A stretch of 64,000 nt of DNA. Origin: Apoderus coryli (Eukaryota > Arthropoda > Insecta > Coleoptera > Attelabidae). The notes under the pieces are model-generated. The model searched no databases and had not been told where the DNA came from. It saw nothing but the letters and a program-made list of their open reading frames with translations. The DNA lies in NCBI GenBank assembly GCA_911728435.2, contig OU452199.1, forward strand, positions 9,620,860 through 9,684,859. The letters run 5' to 3'. Positions 47,466 to 59,885 of this stretch are shown here, one piece after another. A program made the translations under genes and the position numbers. Each line of letters opens with the position of its first letter. Within the stretch, counting starts at the first letter, position 1.

Positions 47466-48639
47466 AGAAAATAGCAAAGTTTTAACGTATATATCTACAT
47501 CTATATAGATCATTTTGTGGTTTATTCAGAAAAAGAAACATTAATTGGTTGTTTTGGTTCGGAGTTTTAAAATCATCACCGTTTTGTGTGCTTTAAAATA
47601 AAGTAATGTCCAAGTTATCAAGTAATCGAAAATAACTCTAGTTATAATTAAAAAAATTGAGAAAAAGATATTAATTCAAGAAGTTCTTAACAATAACAAC
47701 CAATAATTTTCATTTTTTCGAAGGAAGCATAAACTTTATTTGTGGCCGAATGTTGATCGACAAAATTTGTAAAAAAATAAATAGTTAATATTTCGTTCAT
47801 TGATTGAAAATATCAGAAGTTTTGTTCAATGTTCTTACGAAAATAAGAGAAACTAAAAATTATCAAACGTAAAGTTTCATAGTAAAAATTTGACCTAATG
47901 TTTCATTAATTTCAGTTATAATTTATTTAAACCCGATTTTATTTTAATATGATGCCTAATTTATTTACAATATCAACTATTCCAAATACGCCGGTGATGT
48001 TAAAAAAGCTTTTCAGAGCATAATGAGCGGCTGTCACATTACTTATGTGCAAAACATCAATTGTATTTTATATAATAACGTTTTTGACGTTGTGTATTAT
48101 ACAAATGGAATTATCTTGTAGTGACTGTTAATATGCTCTTTTCGTATTTTATAAAATACATTCATATTATTCCTTGTTCCATATTTCTAAATAAATTTTA
48201 TATTTCGTGAAATAGTTTCGGTAATTTATTTGAATATTGCATAAACGCATAGGTACCAATATTGATGTAAGGGTATGACTAGGTATTTTGAAGAACGAAT
48301 CTCTAAAGTGTGAACAAAAATTCGGGATTTGCCAATTTTAAAAAAATCCTCCCTTTAGGTATTATATCCGAATTGGCGCCAAATTATTTCTACTTAAAAT
48401 TAGTAACGAACACTAATTATTCTGTCTGTTGTTTTTATTAACAATGTTATCTGTTTTAGGTCTATATGCACGAAAAGTTGCCCAAAAACCAACCATGTAA
48501 CATGGTTCCTTTTTGCAAAATAAGTTATTTTAATTTTATATCATAATGCAGCACTTGGTTTGTTTCTTTATTTGTAACAGTTATTAATTAGACTATTGAA
48601 AAATGTATTAGCTTTATGTTGATCGTAGAGAAACTTAAA

Positions 48640-49665
48640 ATTTAAAACTCTTAAGAAAGACACATCAAGTAATAAGTGTGATACGTTTCAAGTAAAAAAA
48701 GATAATACAAAGAACAATGAAGAAAAAGAGCAGATAGAAAAAAACCTAATGAGCATATTCGGTTGTGGCAAGAAGCAAAGAATAAAATGAAAAAAGATAT
48801 GCAATTTTCATCCCACAATGACTTCTTTGAGTGTCTAACATTTGACCTACAAAAAAAGTTGCCACTTCCTAGGATCCCAACAAATGTTATATTTTACAAA
48901 AGGCAAATTTGGGTATACAACCTTGGGGTTCATTCAGGCAAACAAGACAAAAATTTTGTTACCCTTGGGTGGAAGGAACTGCTGGACGAGGTTCTCAGGA
49001 AGTGGCCTCCTGTTTATTAAAACATATTGCCGACGGGGTAGCCGATAATGTTATAGAATTGGTTTTATGGAGTGACTGTTGTGGCGGCCAGAAAAGAAAC
49101 ATAAAAGTTATCTTGATGTTAGAATGTGCTCTGAACAATCACCCATCGTTACAAAAAATTACACCTCGCTTCGCTACTTGATTTCAGGACACAGCTACTT
49201 ACTTAATGACGAGGACTCGTGAGGATTATTTTTTTTTACTCCCATGAAAAAAGATTTTTTTGGAATCGCAGAAAATATAGAGACGCAATAACCAACCGAA
49301 AGATACGACTGAATGAAGAAAACATAAGTTGGCTAAACACAAGGGAGATAAAAATAGTAAAAGAAGTGCCATTTTCAATATACATGAAAGGAAATTTCAA
49401 TGGCGATTAATTTGTTGAAGTTGATATATCCAAAAAAACCCGTAGTCGTCCAGGTTTTACCTTTAATCAGCCCGAACTGAATGACCTCTGGCCCAATGGA
49501 AAACCCAGTGCCGAAGAAAAACTAAAGGACCTAAAATCGATTTGGAACATAATACCTAGAGATTGTCAAAAGTTTTATTCAAGTCTCTATGCAGATGGTA
49601 GGTACTGTGGAAGATGATTTGGATGGATTTGTAGGTGTTCCGGACTTTGAACCCAATAACTAATA
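48640..49665 (+). pseudogene. Decayed DUF7869-type transposase
   Basis: Shifted plus-strand frames resemble the intact protein at 26748-29149: SNKCDTFQVKKDN, then ECLTFDLQKKLPLP and IWVYNLGVHSGKQDKN, then SQEVASCLLKHIADG, LVLWSDCCGGQKRN (Asp kept; DNCGGQNKN becomes DCCGGQKRN), FNQPELNDLWPNGKPS and IPRDCQKFY. Several frameshifts and stops make it dead. It diverges strongly from the intact copy, so it is another subfamily. It lies between the two related Penelope-like termini at 47.4 and 50.2 kb. Confidence 0.8.
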
Positions 49666-50181
49666 CCTAATATGAGTTATAATATAAACTTATTTTTTTT
49701 TTTCAATAAATATGTTGCTAATTAATGTATTTGTTCAGTTTTGTCTTATTCCTCACAACGCAATATCCGCAAAGGAACCAAACGACATTTTCAAAGAAAT
49801 AATATGTTTTGGAATATTTAAGTCAAATATATGTCAAGGAACTAAAACTCTAAATAATAAAGTACAAGAAAGTACAAATTTTGATTTATTTATTCTGATT
49901 TTATTATGCTCCAAAAACTTTAAACCTAATTTTCTCAAAATTTGCTACTGTCGCGTGGTTCCTTTTTTGCATATCCACGTCCAATTATTCTCTATATCAA
50001 AACAAAATAAACTGTTGCCCTCGAGGCACGAATAGCTCTCCATATTTAAGTGTAAAACAAATAATTTTATGACCTTTTTGTCATTTATCTAAAATTTATA
50101 TATATTTTTTTTTATTTGAATAAAACGACGTCTACTCCACAAAACGATCTATATATATACGTTAAAACCTTGTTTTTAACT

Positions 50182-50220
50182 GCCAGACATGTTTCGGACT
50201 ACACGTCCATCATCAGTGGC
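50182..50220 (-). ncRNA. Best hammerhead ribozyme motif (minus strand, otp sense)
   Basis: On the minus strand, stem I pairs GCCA (50220-50217) with TGGC (50185-50182). CTGATGA is 50216-50210. Stem II pairs GGAC (50208-50205) with GTCC (50199-50196) around a five-base loop. GAAA is 50195-50192, a C-AT-G minimal stem III follows, and the GTC cleavage triplet ends at 50186. Every invariant position is present. The palindromic ACATGT would allow dimer formation, as described for Penelope-like hammerheads. The motif is in the otp sense orientation. Confidence 0.8.
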
Positions 50221-50739
50221 TTAAGGAACCTTATACAATATTGTTAGATGCGAGGGTCGTACTTCATACAAATATTAATAGAGAGTTTTTTACATTGATT
50301 TAAACGTTTATACACATCATTTTGTTGGAAATGAATTGAGTGTTAAATTAATAAAATAAAAATATATAGTTAAATGGTTGAAAATTTGTCAATTATTCTT
50401 GCTTCCGTTCAGTGTTTTCTTCTTTTTATCATTTTAAAGGAAATTAAATTAAAACTTATATAATTGGTAAAAGCCCACAACAGTATGGCTGTTTTAAAAT
50501 TCACAAATAAAACAGGACAAAATGTCGAGTGGCGAGTATGAAGACAGTTACTCAAATATTTATTTTTTTTTGTTTTAGACATCAGCTATTTTTTTAAGTA
50601 TCGGGTTTTGTTCCTTTTTCTTGTCTTTGGAGGCACTATTTATAACGTACATATTTTATAATTCAGATCTTCTACGCCAAGTTGAAAATACTTAGTTGAT
50701 TTTTGGTATAATAACATTTATTTTGCCTATGTAAACAAA

Positions 50740-51960
50740 ATTGTTATGCTGCATGTTGTAGGTTATCTTATATCAAAGCTATAATATATAATTAGCCAAT
50801 TTTTCTGTTATATTTGGAATTATGTTTTTTCGTTTTTGACCCTTTTTTACACTTTATTCGTATGTCAATGTAGACTAATTGTTTAGGTTAAATATTTTAG
50901 GTTATATTTAATTAAACGAACAAGAAATTAATCAACATTTCGGATAATTTTAAGAACTATGATTTTTTTTCATTTTTGAACCCTCTCCCTCCCTTGCCTA
51001 CGCTCAATGTTAAGCACTACCTATAAATATCCTGTAGTATTTTCGTACCAAATGTGGTTAAAATCCGTTAAGTGGTTTTTGAGTTATCACGGATACAATT
51101 TTTTTCTGACCCTTCTATAGAATTTTCACGGACGTATTATTTTTTGTCGTGTATTTTTAACACCAATTCAACTAGTTAAATATAAAAAAATTTACATTTT
51201 AATTATTTTTTTATTTTACCCCCTTTTCTACTATTTACGAACGCCTATATAAATAAAAAATTTATGCTGCATTTTGTAGGTTATCTTATATCAAAGCTAT
51301 ATATAATTAGCCAATTTTTCTGGTATATTTGGGAAACGTTTTTTTTTTCGTTTTGGACCCTTTTTTTAGACTATTTTCGAACGCCTGTGTGAACCAATTC
51401 TTTTATGGAATATTTTTTAGCTTATATTGTATCAGAACTATGCAAAATTATTCCATATTTCGAGTAAGTTTAGGAAATATATATTTTTTATGTTTTGACC
51501 CTTTTTCCACTATTTACGAACGCCTATGAAAGTAAGTTATTTATGACACATTTTATAGGTTATATTCTATCAAAACTATAAATAACTAGTTAATATTTCT
51601 GCTATGTTTAAGAAATACGTTTTTTTTTAAATCTTTTTTACTCCATTTTACACTATTTTCGAACGCCAATGTGGTCTAATATTTCACGTTCAATATTTTA
51701 GGTTATATTCAATTAAATGCTTAAAAAATTATGCAGTATTTCGGATAAGTTTAAGAACTATGAATTTTTTTAATTTTTGAACCCTCTTTTAAACCCCTTG
51801 CCTACGCTCAATGTTTCCCAAAATCTAACCAGCTCATTGCCATGTCCAATAGTATTTTTGTACCAAATTTTGTTAAAATCTGTTAAGCGGTTTTTGTGTT
51901 TTCGTGCATACAGACAGACAGACAGACATTTTTTAAAAACTACTTATTTATGTATAAAAT
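50740..51960. repeat. Diverged ~140-bp tandem repeats
   Basis: A unit containing TAGGTTATATT-ATCAAA-CTAT, an AATTTTTCTG-TATATTT segment, a T-rich run, GACCCTTTTT, and ACTATTTTCGAACGCCTATG recurs at about 51280, 51420, 51559 and 51702, with earlier relatives at 50760 and 50905. At 51000-51110 and 51800-51930 the segment ACCAAATTTTGTTAAAATC and CGGTTTTTG, leading to CAGACAGACAGACAG in the second copy, resembles a retroelement or Helitron-like end. Confidence 0.65.
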
Positions 51961-52962
51961 GACCAAAAACAAGTATTTCCGGTGAAATTAAAAAAAATTT
52001 TTTTTTCATGAAACTAATAGTCTTCATATATACATATATTACATATATGATATGGAGAGCTAAAAAGAAAAGAGTCGAACCATACATCATTGACCGCCCA
52101 TGACAGACGTAGAGGTTATGGTTTGACAGTTATTGCTATTTATTAAACATGCTGCAGTAGTCAAGTTTTTAACGTGTTTTTGCGTGACATGTGTTTGTAA
52201 ATAGTGATGGGCAAATGCAAAGAGAGATGAGAGCTATATGTGCTCATATCATTTTATTTAATGCCTACTATAGTTATCATCTAGTAATATGCAAACAAGT
52301 CATAGTAGTGCATTGTTCCGGGTGATAACTAAATACGAAAATCATGTAGGTAATAATGCCCTGGGTTCATGTCACCTATTGTCTGATTTATATGGTCATT
52401 TCATGTACACCGCACTGTTACCCAACACTATGTTCCCCATCTCTGTTTGTATACATTTATAAACACAGGATGTGATTTATTTCTATAGTCGAGGTTAGCT
52501 TTTTCATCACTCCCTTAGGGTTCGCACAGAGGGCATTATAGGACTTTTTCCCCTCTCTTACACTGGAGAAAAAAAGACGCACCACGCTTCATTATACATT
52601 CAAATGCCTGTTTAAATATTTAATGAAGAGTGATGATTTGATTCTGTTCTGGTTCAGCTAATAAAAGCTGTCGCGGATGCTAAGAAAAAAAAAGAATAGA
52701 GTTTGCGCGATATTCTCCATAAAAAAGCAGAATTCTTTACGTTGCTTCTGTATTTATTACTTTTTGGCAAATTTAAATAGGAACAACACATCAATTTTCG
52801 CCTGAATTGATGAACAAACGCCCTTTGCTTAATGGTAAAGTTTGATTGGTAAAATGATTGTATCTATAAGTATTAATATGATTTGGTATATTATGGCTCC
52901 TTTTAGTTATTATTTGAAGCTATTAAGCTCTGTTTCACTTATAAGATGATATTATTAGTGTA

Positions 52963-53581
52963 ATAATAATAATAATAATATTCTTTATTCAAAAGGTACA
53001 ATGGTACATTGATTGCGTCTAAATAGGATTGATTTTGTTCGTCAAGACTTACTCGTAGATATCATCACACTGGTTGTATATTGTATAACACATTTCAGGT
53101 AATCCTATATTACACTACAAACAAAAAACCTTAAATTCAAATTAATAATCATTGTCCGTGATTAAAACTGTTAAAGATAAAAACAAAGTAAAAAAACGAG
53201 GGTTAAAAAACAATAGACACTAAAATCTTAAACATTAAAATCATATGAATGAAATAAAATCTAGAACATTAAAATCATTTGTATAAAATTAAATAAGATC
53301 TTAAACAATGAAATCACATGTACAAAATTCTGAACTGTCCCCCCAAGGTAACCGAGAAACTCCGAATAACCATAAAATGCGTTTACTGTGAGCATCGAAA
53401 ATATACTACGGTGCTGTGAGTAAATGCTTCAATTTGTTCTTAAATGAGATTATGTTTGAGGCATTTTTTATATGCTCTGGTAGCATATTAAAGAAAATAA
53501 TACCAGAGTACATCGGTGAACTCTTGTGTATTTTACTCTTTACCAATGTTTATTCATTTTTACCATTATTGACGCTCTATG
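52963..53581 (-). mobile_element. LINE 3' fragment interrupted by a mariner element
   Basis: It starts with AATAATAATAATAATAAT (ATT tail on the minus strand). Minus-strand coding text near 53390-53510 reads MYSGIIFFNMLPEHIKN, then SFKNKLKHLLTAP and a stop, the typical LINE ORF2 C terminus. The coding part is cut at 53581 by the inverted-repeat element at 53584-55341. I could not recognise the continuation beyond 55343. Confidence 0.7.
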
Positions 53582-53583
53582 TA

Positions 53584-55341
53584 CAGGGTGGGCGAATTTC
53601 GATGTTTTTATACGGTGCGGCCTAAACTGTAATAGATAGAGCGAAACTAAGTAACACGTCACGTTTGATTTTTTTGAGCTTAGTTTAATGCCGTAATCGG
53701 AGCTCGGCCAACTTGATTAGTTTTCTTTATACAGGGCAATTTTCATTTTTTGTCATTTTCTTTTATATTTCGGTTGTTATTAGAGTTACAAGAAAAGTGT
53801 TTTTATAAAAGTTAGAGATAATTTGATGCTTGATGCAGTGGCGTATCAAGAATTTTTTTCGAAGGCCAATTTTTCAAGATATCGCTATCAACTTTGTTTT
53901 CTTAAATAGGACACCCTATATATTAAAGCGTCAGTAGATTTCAAATTTCATTACCTTTACAACCATGTATGACAAGTAGCTACATATTTGGTAAAACTTA
54001 ATAAAAATAAATAAAAACCATATTTTATGCATGTTTGCAAATAAAAGAAAAATTTACTAAGTAGGCTTGTTCCATCGTTCAAATCATTAAAAATGCTTAA
54101 TGACGTTAATTACTTCAATTTTTTATTCAACACTGCTAATGTTGCAGCTGAAACGTCCTTCAACTGATACCCAGAAACAGCAGCAGCATTATAGAAAAAT
54201 ATTTGGAAAGTTAAAAGAAAACCTTATTAATTATGGATCATTAACAAAATTCAGACCTAAAACGTAGGATTAAACATATTCAGAAGAAATAAGTGTTAAT
54301 GTCTTTGCAGCTGAAATTGATAATCTGACAATTTTTAGTGTGGTAGAAAAAAATTAAAATTAAACTAAACTGATCTTAAAGTAATTGTTCAAAATGTTGT
54401 CCATTATTTCGAATACACGTATAACACGTCTTATCAATAGTTCTAATAGCATTATAAACATGAATGTTTGAATGTGAATTTATACATTGTCTGAAGTTTT
54501 CTTTTAATTCTGCAATAGTATGACTTTTAGTTTTGTAAACTTTAGATGTCTTCATAAAAAATAAATTTGTAAACAATAATTCCCTTAAATTTTTATTGTT
54601 ATGCGGTGGTACGCCATCTTGCTGGAAAAACACATTTCTTTGTTCTGCCAGTGGAATATTGTCTAAATAATTCGAGATTATTTGTTCACTAACAATCTCG
54701 TTATATCGATTGCTCGTAAGATTTTCTTCAATTACCTTGTGGGCTAAAATTCCGCTAGAATTTATTGCGCACCAAACATTAAAACCAAATCATTTGACAA
54801 ATACAAGATGACAATATCTATAATCTGTTATTTGACATTAATTGTTTTCAATAAGACACAAGCCTACTTAAAATTTAGTTTATTTGAAATATAATATGGT
54901 TTTTATTTAGTTTTATTAAGTTTTACTAAATAGGTAGCTACTTGTCATACATGGTTGTAAAGGCAATGAAATTTGAAATCTACTCAGGCTTTAATATATA
55001 GGGTGTCCCATTTAAGAAAACAAAGTTGATAGCGATATCTTAAATAATTGGACTTCGAAAAAAAATCTTGATACGCCACTGCATTAAGTATCAAATTATC
55101 TTTAACTTTTGTAAAAACATTTATCCCGTAACTCTAATAACAACCGAAATATAAAGGAAAAAAGAAAATGAGAAAAAAAATGAAAATCGCCCTGTATAAA
55201 GAAAACTAATCAAGTTAGCCGCGCTACGATTACGGCATTAAACTAAGCTCAAAAAAATTGAACGTGACGTGTCACTTAGTTTCGCTCTATCTATTACGGT
55301 TTAGGCTGTACCGTATAAAAACATCGAAATTTGCCACCCTG
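53584..55341 (-). mobile_element. Mariner-like element with ~470-bp TIRs
   Basis: Both ends are TA-CAGGGTGG-AAATTTCGAT in inverted orientation, flanked by TA. The inverted similarity continues about 470 bp inward, including TAATGCCGTAATCG, then AACCGAAATATAA strings and TACAACCATGTATGACAAGT. The interior holds the last part of a transposase on the minus strand. Much of the N-terminal coding region is missing, so the copy is not autonomous. Confidence 0.85.
54376..54790 (-). pseudogene. Mariner-like transposase, C-terminal third
   Basis: The frame begins near FNVWCAINSSGILAHKVIEE and includes YNEIVSEQIISNYLDNIPLA, VFFQQDGVPPHNN with the second catalytic Asp, and a C-terminal TCYTCIRNNGQHFEQLL. 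The SPDL-PLDFFLWG block with the third catalytic Asp is absent between QQDG and the helix starting SHTIAELK. It is therefore both N-truncated and internally deleted. Confidence 0.75.
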
Positions 55342-57059
55342 TACACCTATTTTTTGTATGTACAAATTGAATAATTTATACTTTTTAACAGTACCCAATA
55401 AGTGATTGAGCTGGACGTATATAAGGACAAAAAACTGATTGTTACGAACCTATTTACATTTCTATAATCTACTACAGTAGAATGTGTGTCTATTACCTAA
55501 TTTCGCTTCGCACCAGACACAACACGATTTTATCAAAAAGCCTCTCGAATGCTTTACCTCAAGTTCGGTCTCCAACCCTCTAAACTGTAATCCCAGAATC
55601 ATCCCACAGACTTCCAACTTCAACAAATAGATCCATTCTAATTAAAATAAATTGAATTCCAGAAAGTTTATTTAGGTAACTGGTAAGTTTATTCCAGTTA
55701 TATCAGATTCATGATTTTGTGATATTTTATAACCGAATTTAGTAGCACTTACTTAATTTGGGTAACTTAAATATTAAATTAAATTTATAGACAAATATTA
55801 TAGGCATTCCTAAATAAAGCGGCAGTAAAAAAAAAAAAGAAAATTACATTTCCTACGAATACACGTTAATCATAATCATAAGTCATGGTCCAAGTAGGAG
55901 GAGGTCATTTGTAATAAAAATACTCATATAACATAGGATTGCTCAGCGTTTTTGCGTATTTTTTTTTGTGATTTTTAGAAAAAAAAATTGTCAAAAAAAA
56001 TAATATTGCAAAAAACCCCATTTATAATAGGTAATTTAATTTTTTTTTGTAAAACTAGTAGTAAATAAATACAAAAAGGTTCAGGAATTTGATGATCAAA
56101 AAACATAATAAGTACTAATATTTTTTTAGAACTAAGTAGCAAGATTGTTTAAGAGGATAGCCTCATGATAAGAGAAATGGCGTAGCATTGGGACGCACAT
56201 GTTGTGCTCCAACTCAAGGGAGTTTTCATGCTCATAGTTACTTTTTTCCACTCTTTCGAATATTTGTCTATAAATTGTGTATATTTCGTAATTGAACTCT
56301 CTATGGCCTCCTTTTCCCTTTTGTGGAAAATTTCTCTCAGCAAATTTTATATATTTAGTAGATGATCAATGTTAGAGTGTTGAAATTTTACAAATTAATC
56401 AGCAGAAATACCAGATACCAAGAATATTTGTATCATAATATACCGGGTGTGACAGTATACTTCGATATCACTTCGACCAATATAACAAACATCAGCGAAT
56501 ATACAGTCAGATATTATATGGGATACAAATTGGTACGAATTCGTACGATCGGAAACAAACAAATGCTTCTTTATGTTGATCTTATATATTCAAAAAAATT
56601 TTGGTGGTTTTTTTTTTGTTTTGTTTAAGCAATCGTCCAAACTGCCCATTTTTTTTTCTCGTCAAGAAATAATCCTCAACCTAAGTACGTTTTTCATTTT
56701 CTGATAAAAGCAGTTTTAGTCAAGTTGATGCGTTTTAAAAGTAATACAGTTTCTGGTTCATTGTAAGTGCTTTTAATTAATAAAGTATTGAGACAATGGT
56801 CTTACATAATATAAAATAAATATGCACCACTAAATACATACTGATATACATCTAATGTAACCCCTATCAATTACGTAATGGTACGAATATAATTTGCACC
56901 CAATGTAACCGTAGCATATATTAGACTTAACCATGTCAAAATAAATAAATGTTTAAACTGTCGGTTCGTCTCGTGATATTTTAGAATAACATTGACACAA
57001 AAACGCCCTCGATGTTCTCAAATTTGAGTTAGTATACAAATGTTAATAGGTGAGTGCCG

Positions 57060-57640
57060 GTTATGGGCGAACAATTTGAACCTCAATACATTGATTTTCA
57101 TCATCACAACGACAGACGTATTGGCCGTGCGTTTTTATGCTTAAATAAGATTTTTTTCTTCGTCAAATAAGGTCTTTGTTGACTTTGTTCTTCAAACGTT
57201 GCAATAGCTTGACCAGTGATGTCTTTAGGCTTATTTACTGAAAAAAATGTTATTCCCCATTTTGAAGTTAGTTCATCTGATCCAATCCACATTTTTTATT
57301 GTTTTTTAGTTTCAAGAATGTAATAGAGAATTCAGCTTAGAATTCACGGTAGAATTGTTCTTGATAAAGGCCAAAATCGTGTTTGAAACAGTATCTTGGT
57401 GCAATTTTTGAGAGAGCGGCACAAATTTTGATGAAAACAAGTCTAGCGGATATCCCATCAGAGTGAGAGATATCTCAATCCCGTTCAATTTGGCGTAATT
57501 TACTAGAATATTATGATTATTTTCTCTTAAATTGTAAAACCCACTGTTTTACCATTCAAGTGGACGGAATCAGCCACCAACCATAGTTGGAATACCCGCA
57601 GTCCTGCTGGTGCCATTTCTATGAAACTTTTTGCTTTATC
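57060..57640 (-). other. Coding-like remnant, family not recognised
   Basis: Minus-strand frames contain MWIGSDELTSKWGITFFSVN (57292 downward) and, upstream, NHNILVNYAKLNGIE and TLMGYPLDLFSSKFVPLSQ. The amino acid composition looks protein-like, but stops separate the pieces and I cannot name the family. It may be a transposon-derived fossil. Confidence 0.3.
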
Positions 57641-58439
57641 CTGGTAGGTACAACAACAAAGAATAATACACACTTTTTTGTCTAAAAATAAACATCGAAA
57701 AAATCTTAGTCAGCAAATAAATGAATACAGACAGGTATTCCACACCTTCCTGATGACCGGAATTTTCTTCAAAATATACAGCAACTCGCACACATAAAAT
57801 ATACATCGACAAAAAATAAAAGATCACGTCGGCTTCTTTATGTTGCATGCGTGCGTCCATAGATACCTACCTACCGGAAGGGTTTATACGGACTACTCAC
57901 GAACGAACGAACGAAAAACTTTTAGTTTTATTGTGGTCAATATTGAAACGTTTTACGCAAAGCAATTAAGCAGATGGAAGCTTAAATAAAAGTTAGTTGG
58001 CCATAAAATGATATGACTTTGACGCGGCCCACAGTGCCGTACAATTGTTGTTGTCTTAAAATCGCACAAAATTATTTTAATTACGACAAAAACACGTTCG
58101 TCATTTCTACACTATCTAACACTAAATTAGATCTCAAAGCTGACTGTTTTTGCTTAGATAGAATAAAAACAAGTACCCATACTCCACAAATTGAGTTGCA
58201 TAATTTCAACAATTATACTAAATTCTTGGTAAATGTTTTTAAGCGGTTTAGTATTGTACCGAAACTTGCCAAAGAGTAGTCGATGCCAACACCGTTTTAA
58301 GTAAATGTATAGCTTTATATAATAGAATTCTATATCGAAATCGATAGGTAGATTTCTATACAAGCAGAAAGTCCCGTTGTTGATTTTCCCGAATGATTGT
58401 CAATTAAAGACAAACTAATTCCAAGAAATTCGATCCATC

Positions 58440-58922
58440 TGATTAATATTAGACAACAAAAAAAAGATAACTATGCTACATCATCACAGAAGTTTTACTT
58501 ATAATGCTATAAAGTGTTTTAACAGCCTACCGACTGAGCTTTATAATGCTGATCGTAAAAGATTTAAAATTTTATACAAACAGTACCTTTTAGAAAATTA
58601 ATAGCGATTTAATTGTTTTCTTTTCTGAATTTTTTCTAAATTTGCAATAATTGTAAGTGAAAAATCAAGCCCGATGATTAATATTTTTTAGGATAATCAT
58701 AAGATGAGATGTCCATGTCTACAACAGTATTTAAATTCTTAATAAAAATGTTTTGGTTTGTATACTACTTGTTCATTGCGCTGATTTTGGAAGTTAAGTA
58801 GAGTAGCCATAAGCTGGAGTTCGCCTGCTTAAGTGATTCAATTTTTGTGATTTATGTAAATCATACAAATATTGGTGTAAATTTTGTATATTCAAAAAAA
58901 AACAATAAAGACGATTATTATT
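58440..58922 (+). mobile_element. LINE 3' end fragment
   Basis: The plus-strand frame RSFTYNAIKCFNSLPTELYN, then RFKILYKQYLLEN and TAA (about 58486-58602), is a LINE ORF2 C terminus. An untranslated tail of about 310 bp follows, with AATAAAGACGATTATTATTA at its end. The 5' part is missing. Confidence 0.7.
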
Positions 58923-59269
58923 ATCTTGATTTTTTTTTTAATTTTTCATATACTTTTACTATTCCGTCTGTTTCAACATTTATTGTTTAGTTTTGTGATT
59001 CCCATTTAATTAAATGTTTGCTATTCTGCCATGCCATAATGAAAAACAGCGAAAGTATTTTTTTTTTATTTTAAATTTTTAGCATTTCCAGATCCTTTTT
59101 CACATAAACGTTATATTGTGCTTTTTTTACTAGAATTTTTCAACAATTATTATTTTTAAAATAGCGTTCTTAACCCCCAAAAACTTACGAAAAATAGGGA
59201 TTGTTACAAAAACGAATATGCCAATCAAACGTGCATATTACTAGCAAAAAACCGATTGTTTCGTGAGAA

Positions 59270-59885
59270 TGCACATTCGCTCTTCTTCATTAATAGGTAT
59301 TTTCATTCGCTTCTGTTTGAATTAAATATGCACATTTGCTATACTTTCTTAGTATTTTCTGCCTCCCGTACATTTCGCGAGAGGCGAATGTAACCTCGTA
59401 ACGGTTACGCATTCGTGTGACGCGATCATTTCATGCTTGATTGCTTTAAGAAATAGTCGGTTTATTTTGTGCTGTGCGAATTGTGAATAATAACGTAACT
59501 TAATAATCACAAAAAACTAAGCAAAACACAAAATCTCAACCATACGGGAACACATTGTTACAAAAAGGCATTCGTTCTCGAACCAGGAACCTATTTTTTA
59601 ACTGCAGTTTTGAACATTCGTTTTATTTTTACCAGCTTGTTGCTCTGAAGCGGTCGCAAATTTGTTACATTCGCTCTTTTTCTTTGGTATACGGTCGTGA
59701 TATTATTAATGGGCCAGCACATTCGCTTTAATTTTTTTCGAACAACTCAGTTTTTTCGCTGTGTTGAGGGTTATTTCTTTTACAAAATAAAGTCTATGCT
59801 CTAATAAATCTGTTAGAAAAATCAGAATGTCAAAAAACAACTCGCAAAAAGATCCCAAAACTATGTAACTGTAACATTCGCTCTT
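59270..59885. repeat. CATTCGCT motif cluster
   Basis: CATTCGCT or one-base variants occur at 59274, 59304, 59333 (CATTTGCT), 59410 (CATTCGTG), 59569 and 59615 (CATTCGTT), 59668, 59720 and 59875, with an inverted GCGAATG at 59384. Two copies extend further as CATTCGCTCTTCT. The cluster lies about 0.5 kb beyond the homeobox exon, inside the giant intron. There is no coding sequence. Confidence 0.65.

Noticed and set aside
51905..51930. CAGACAGACAGACAGA as a CRISPR-like or regulatory array
   Set aside because: It is a simple short microsatellite at the end of a retroelement-like tail.
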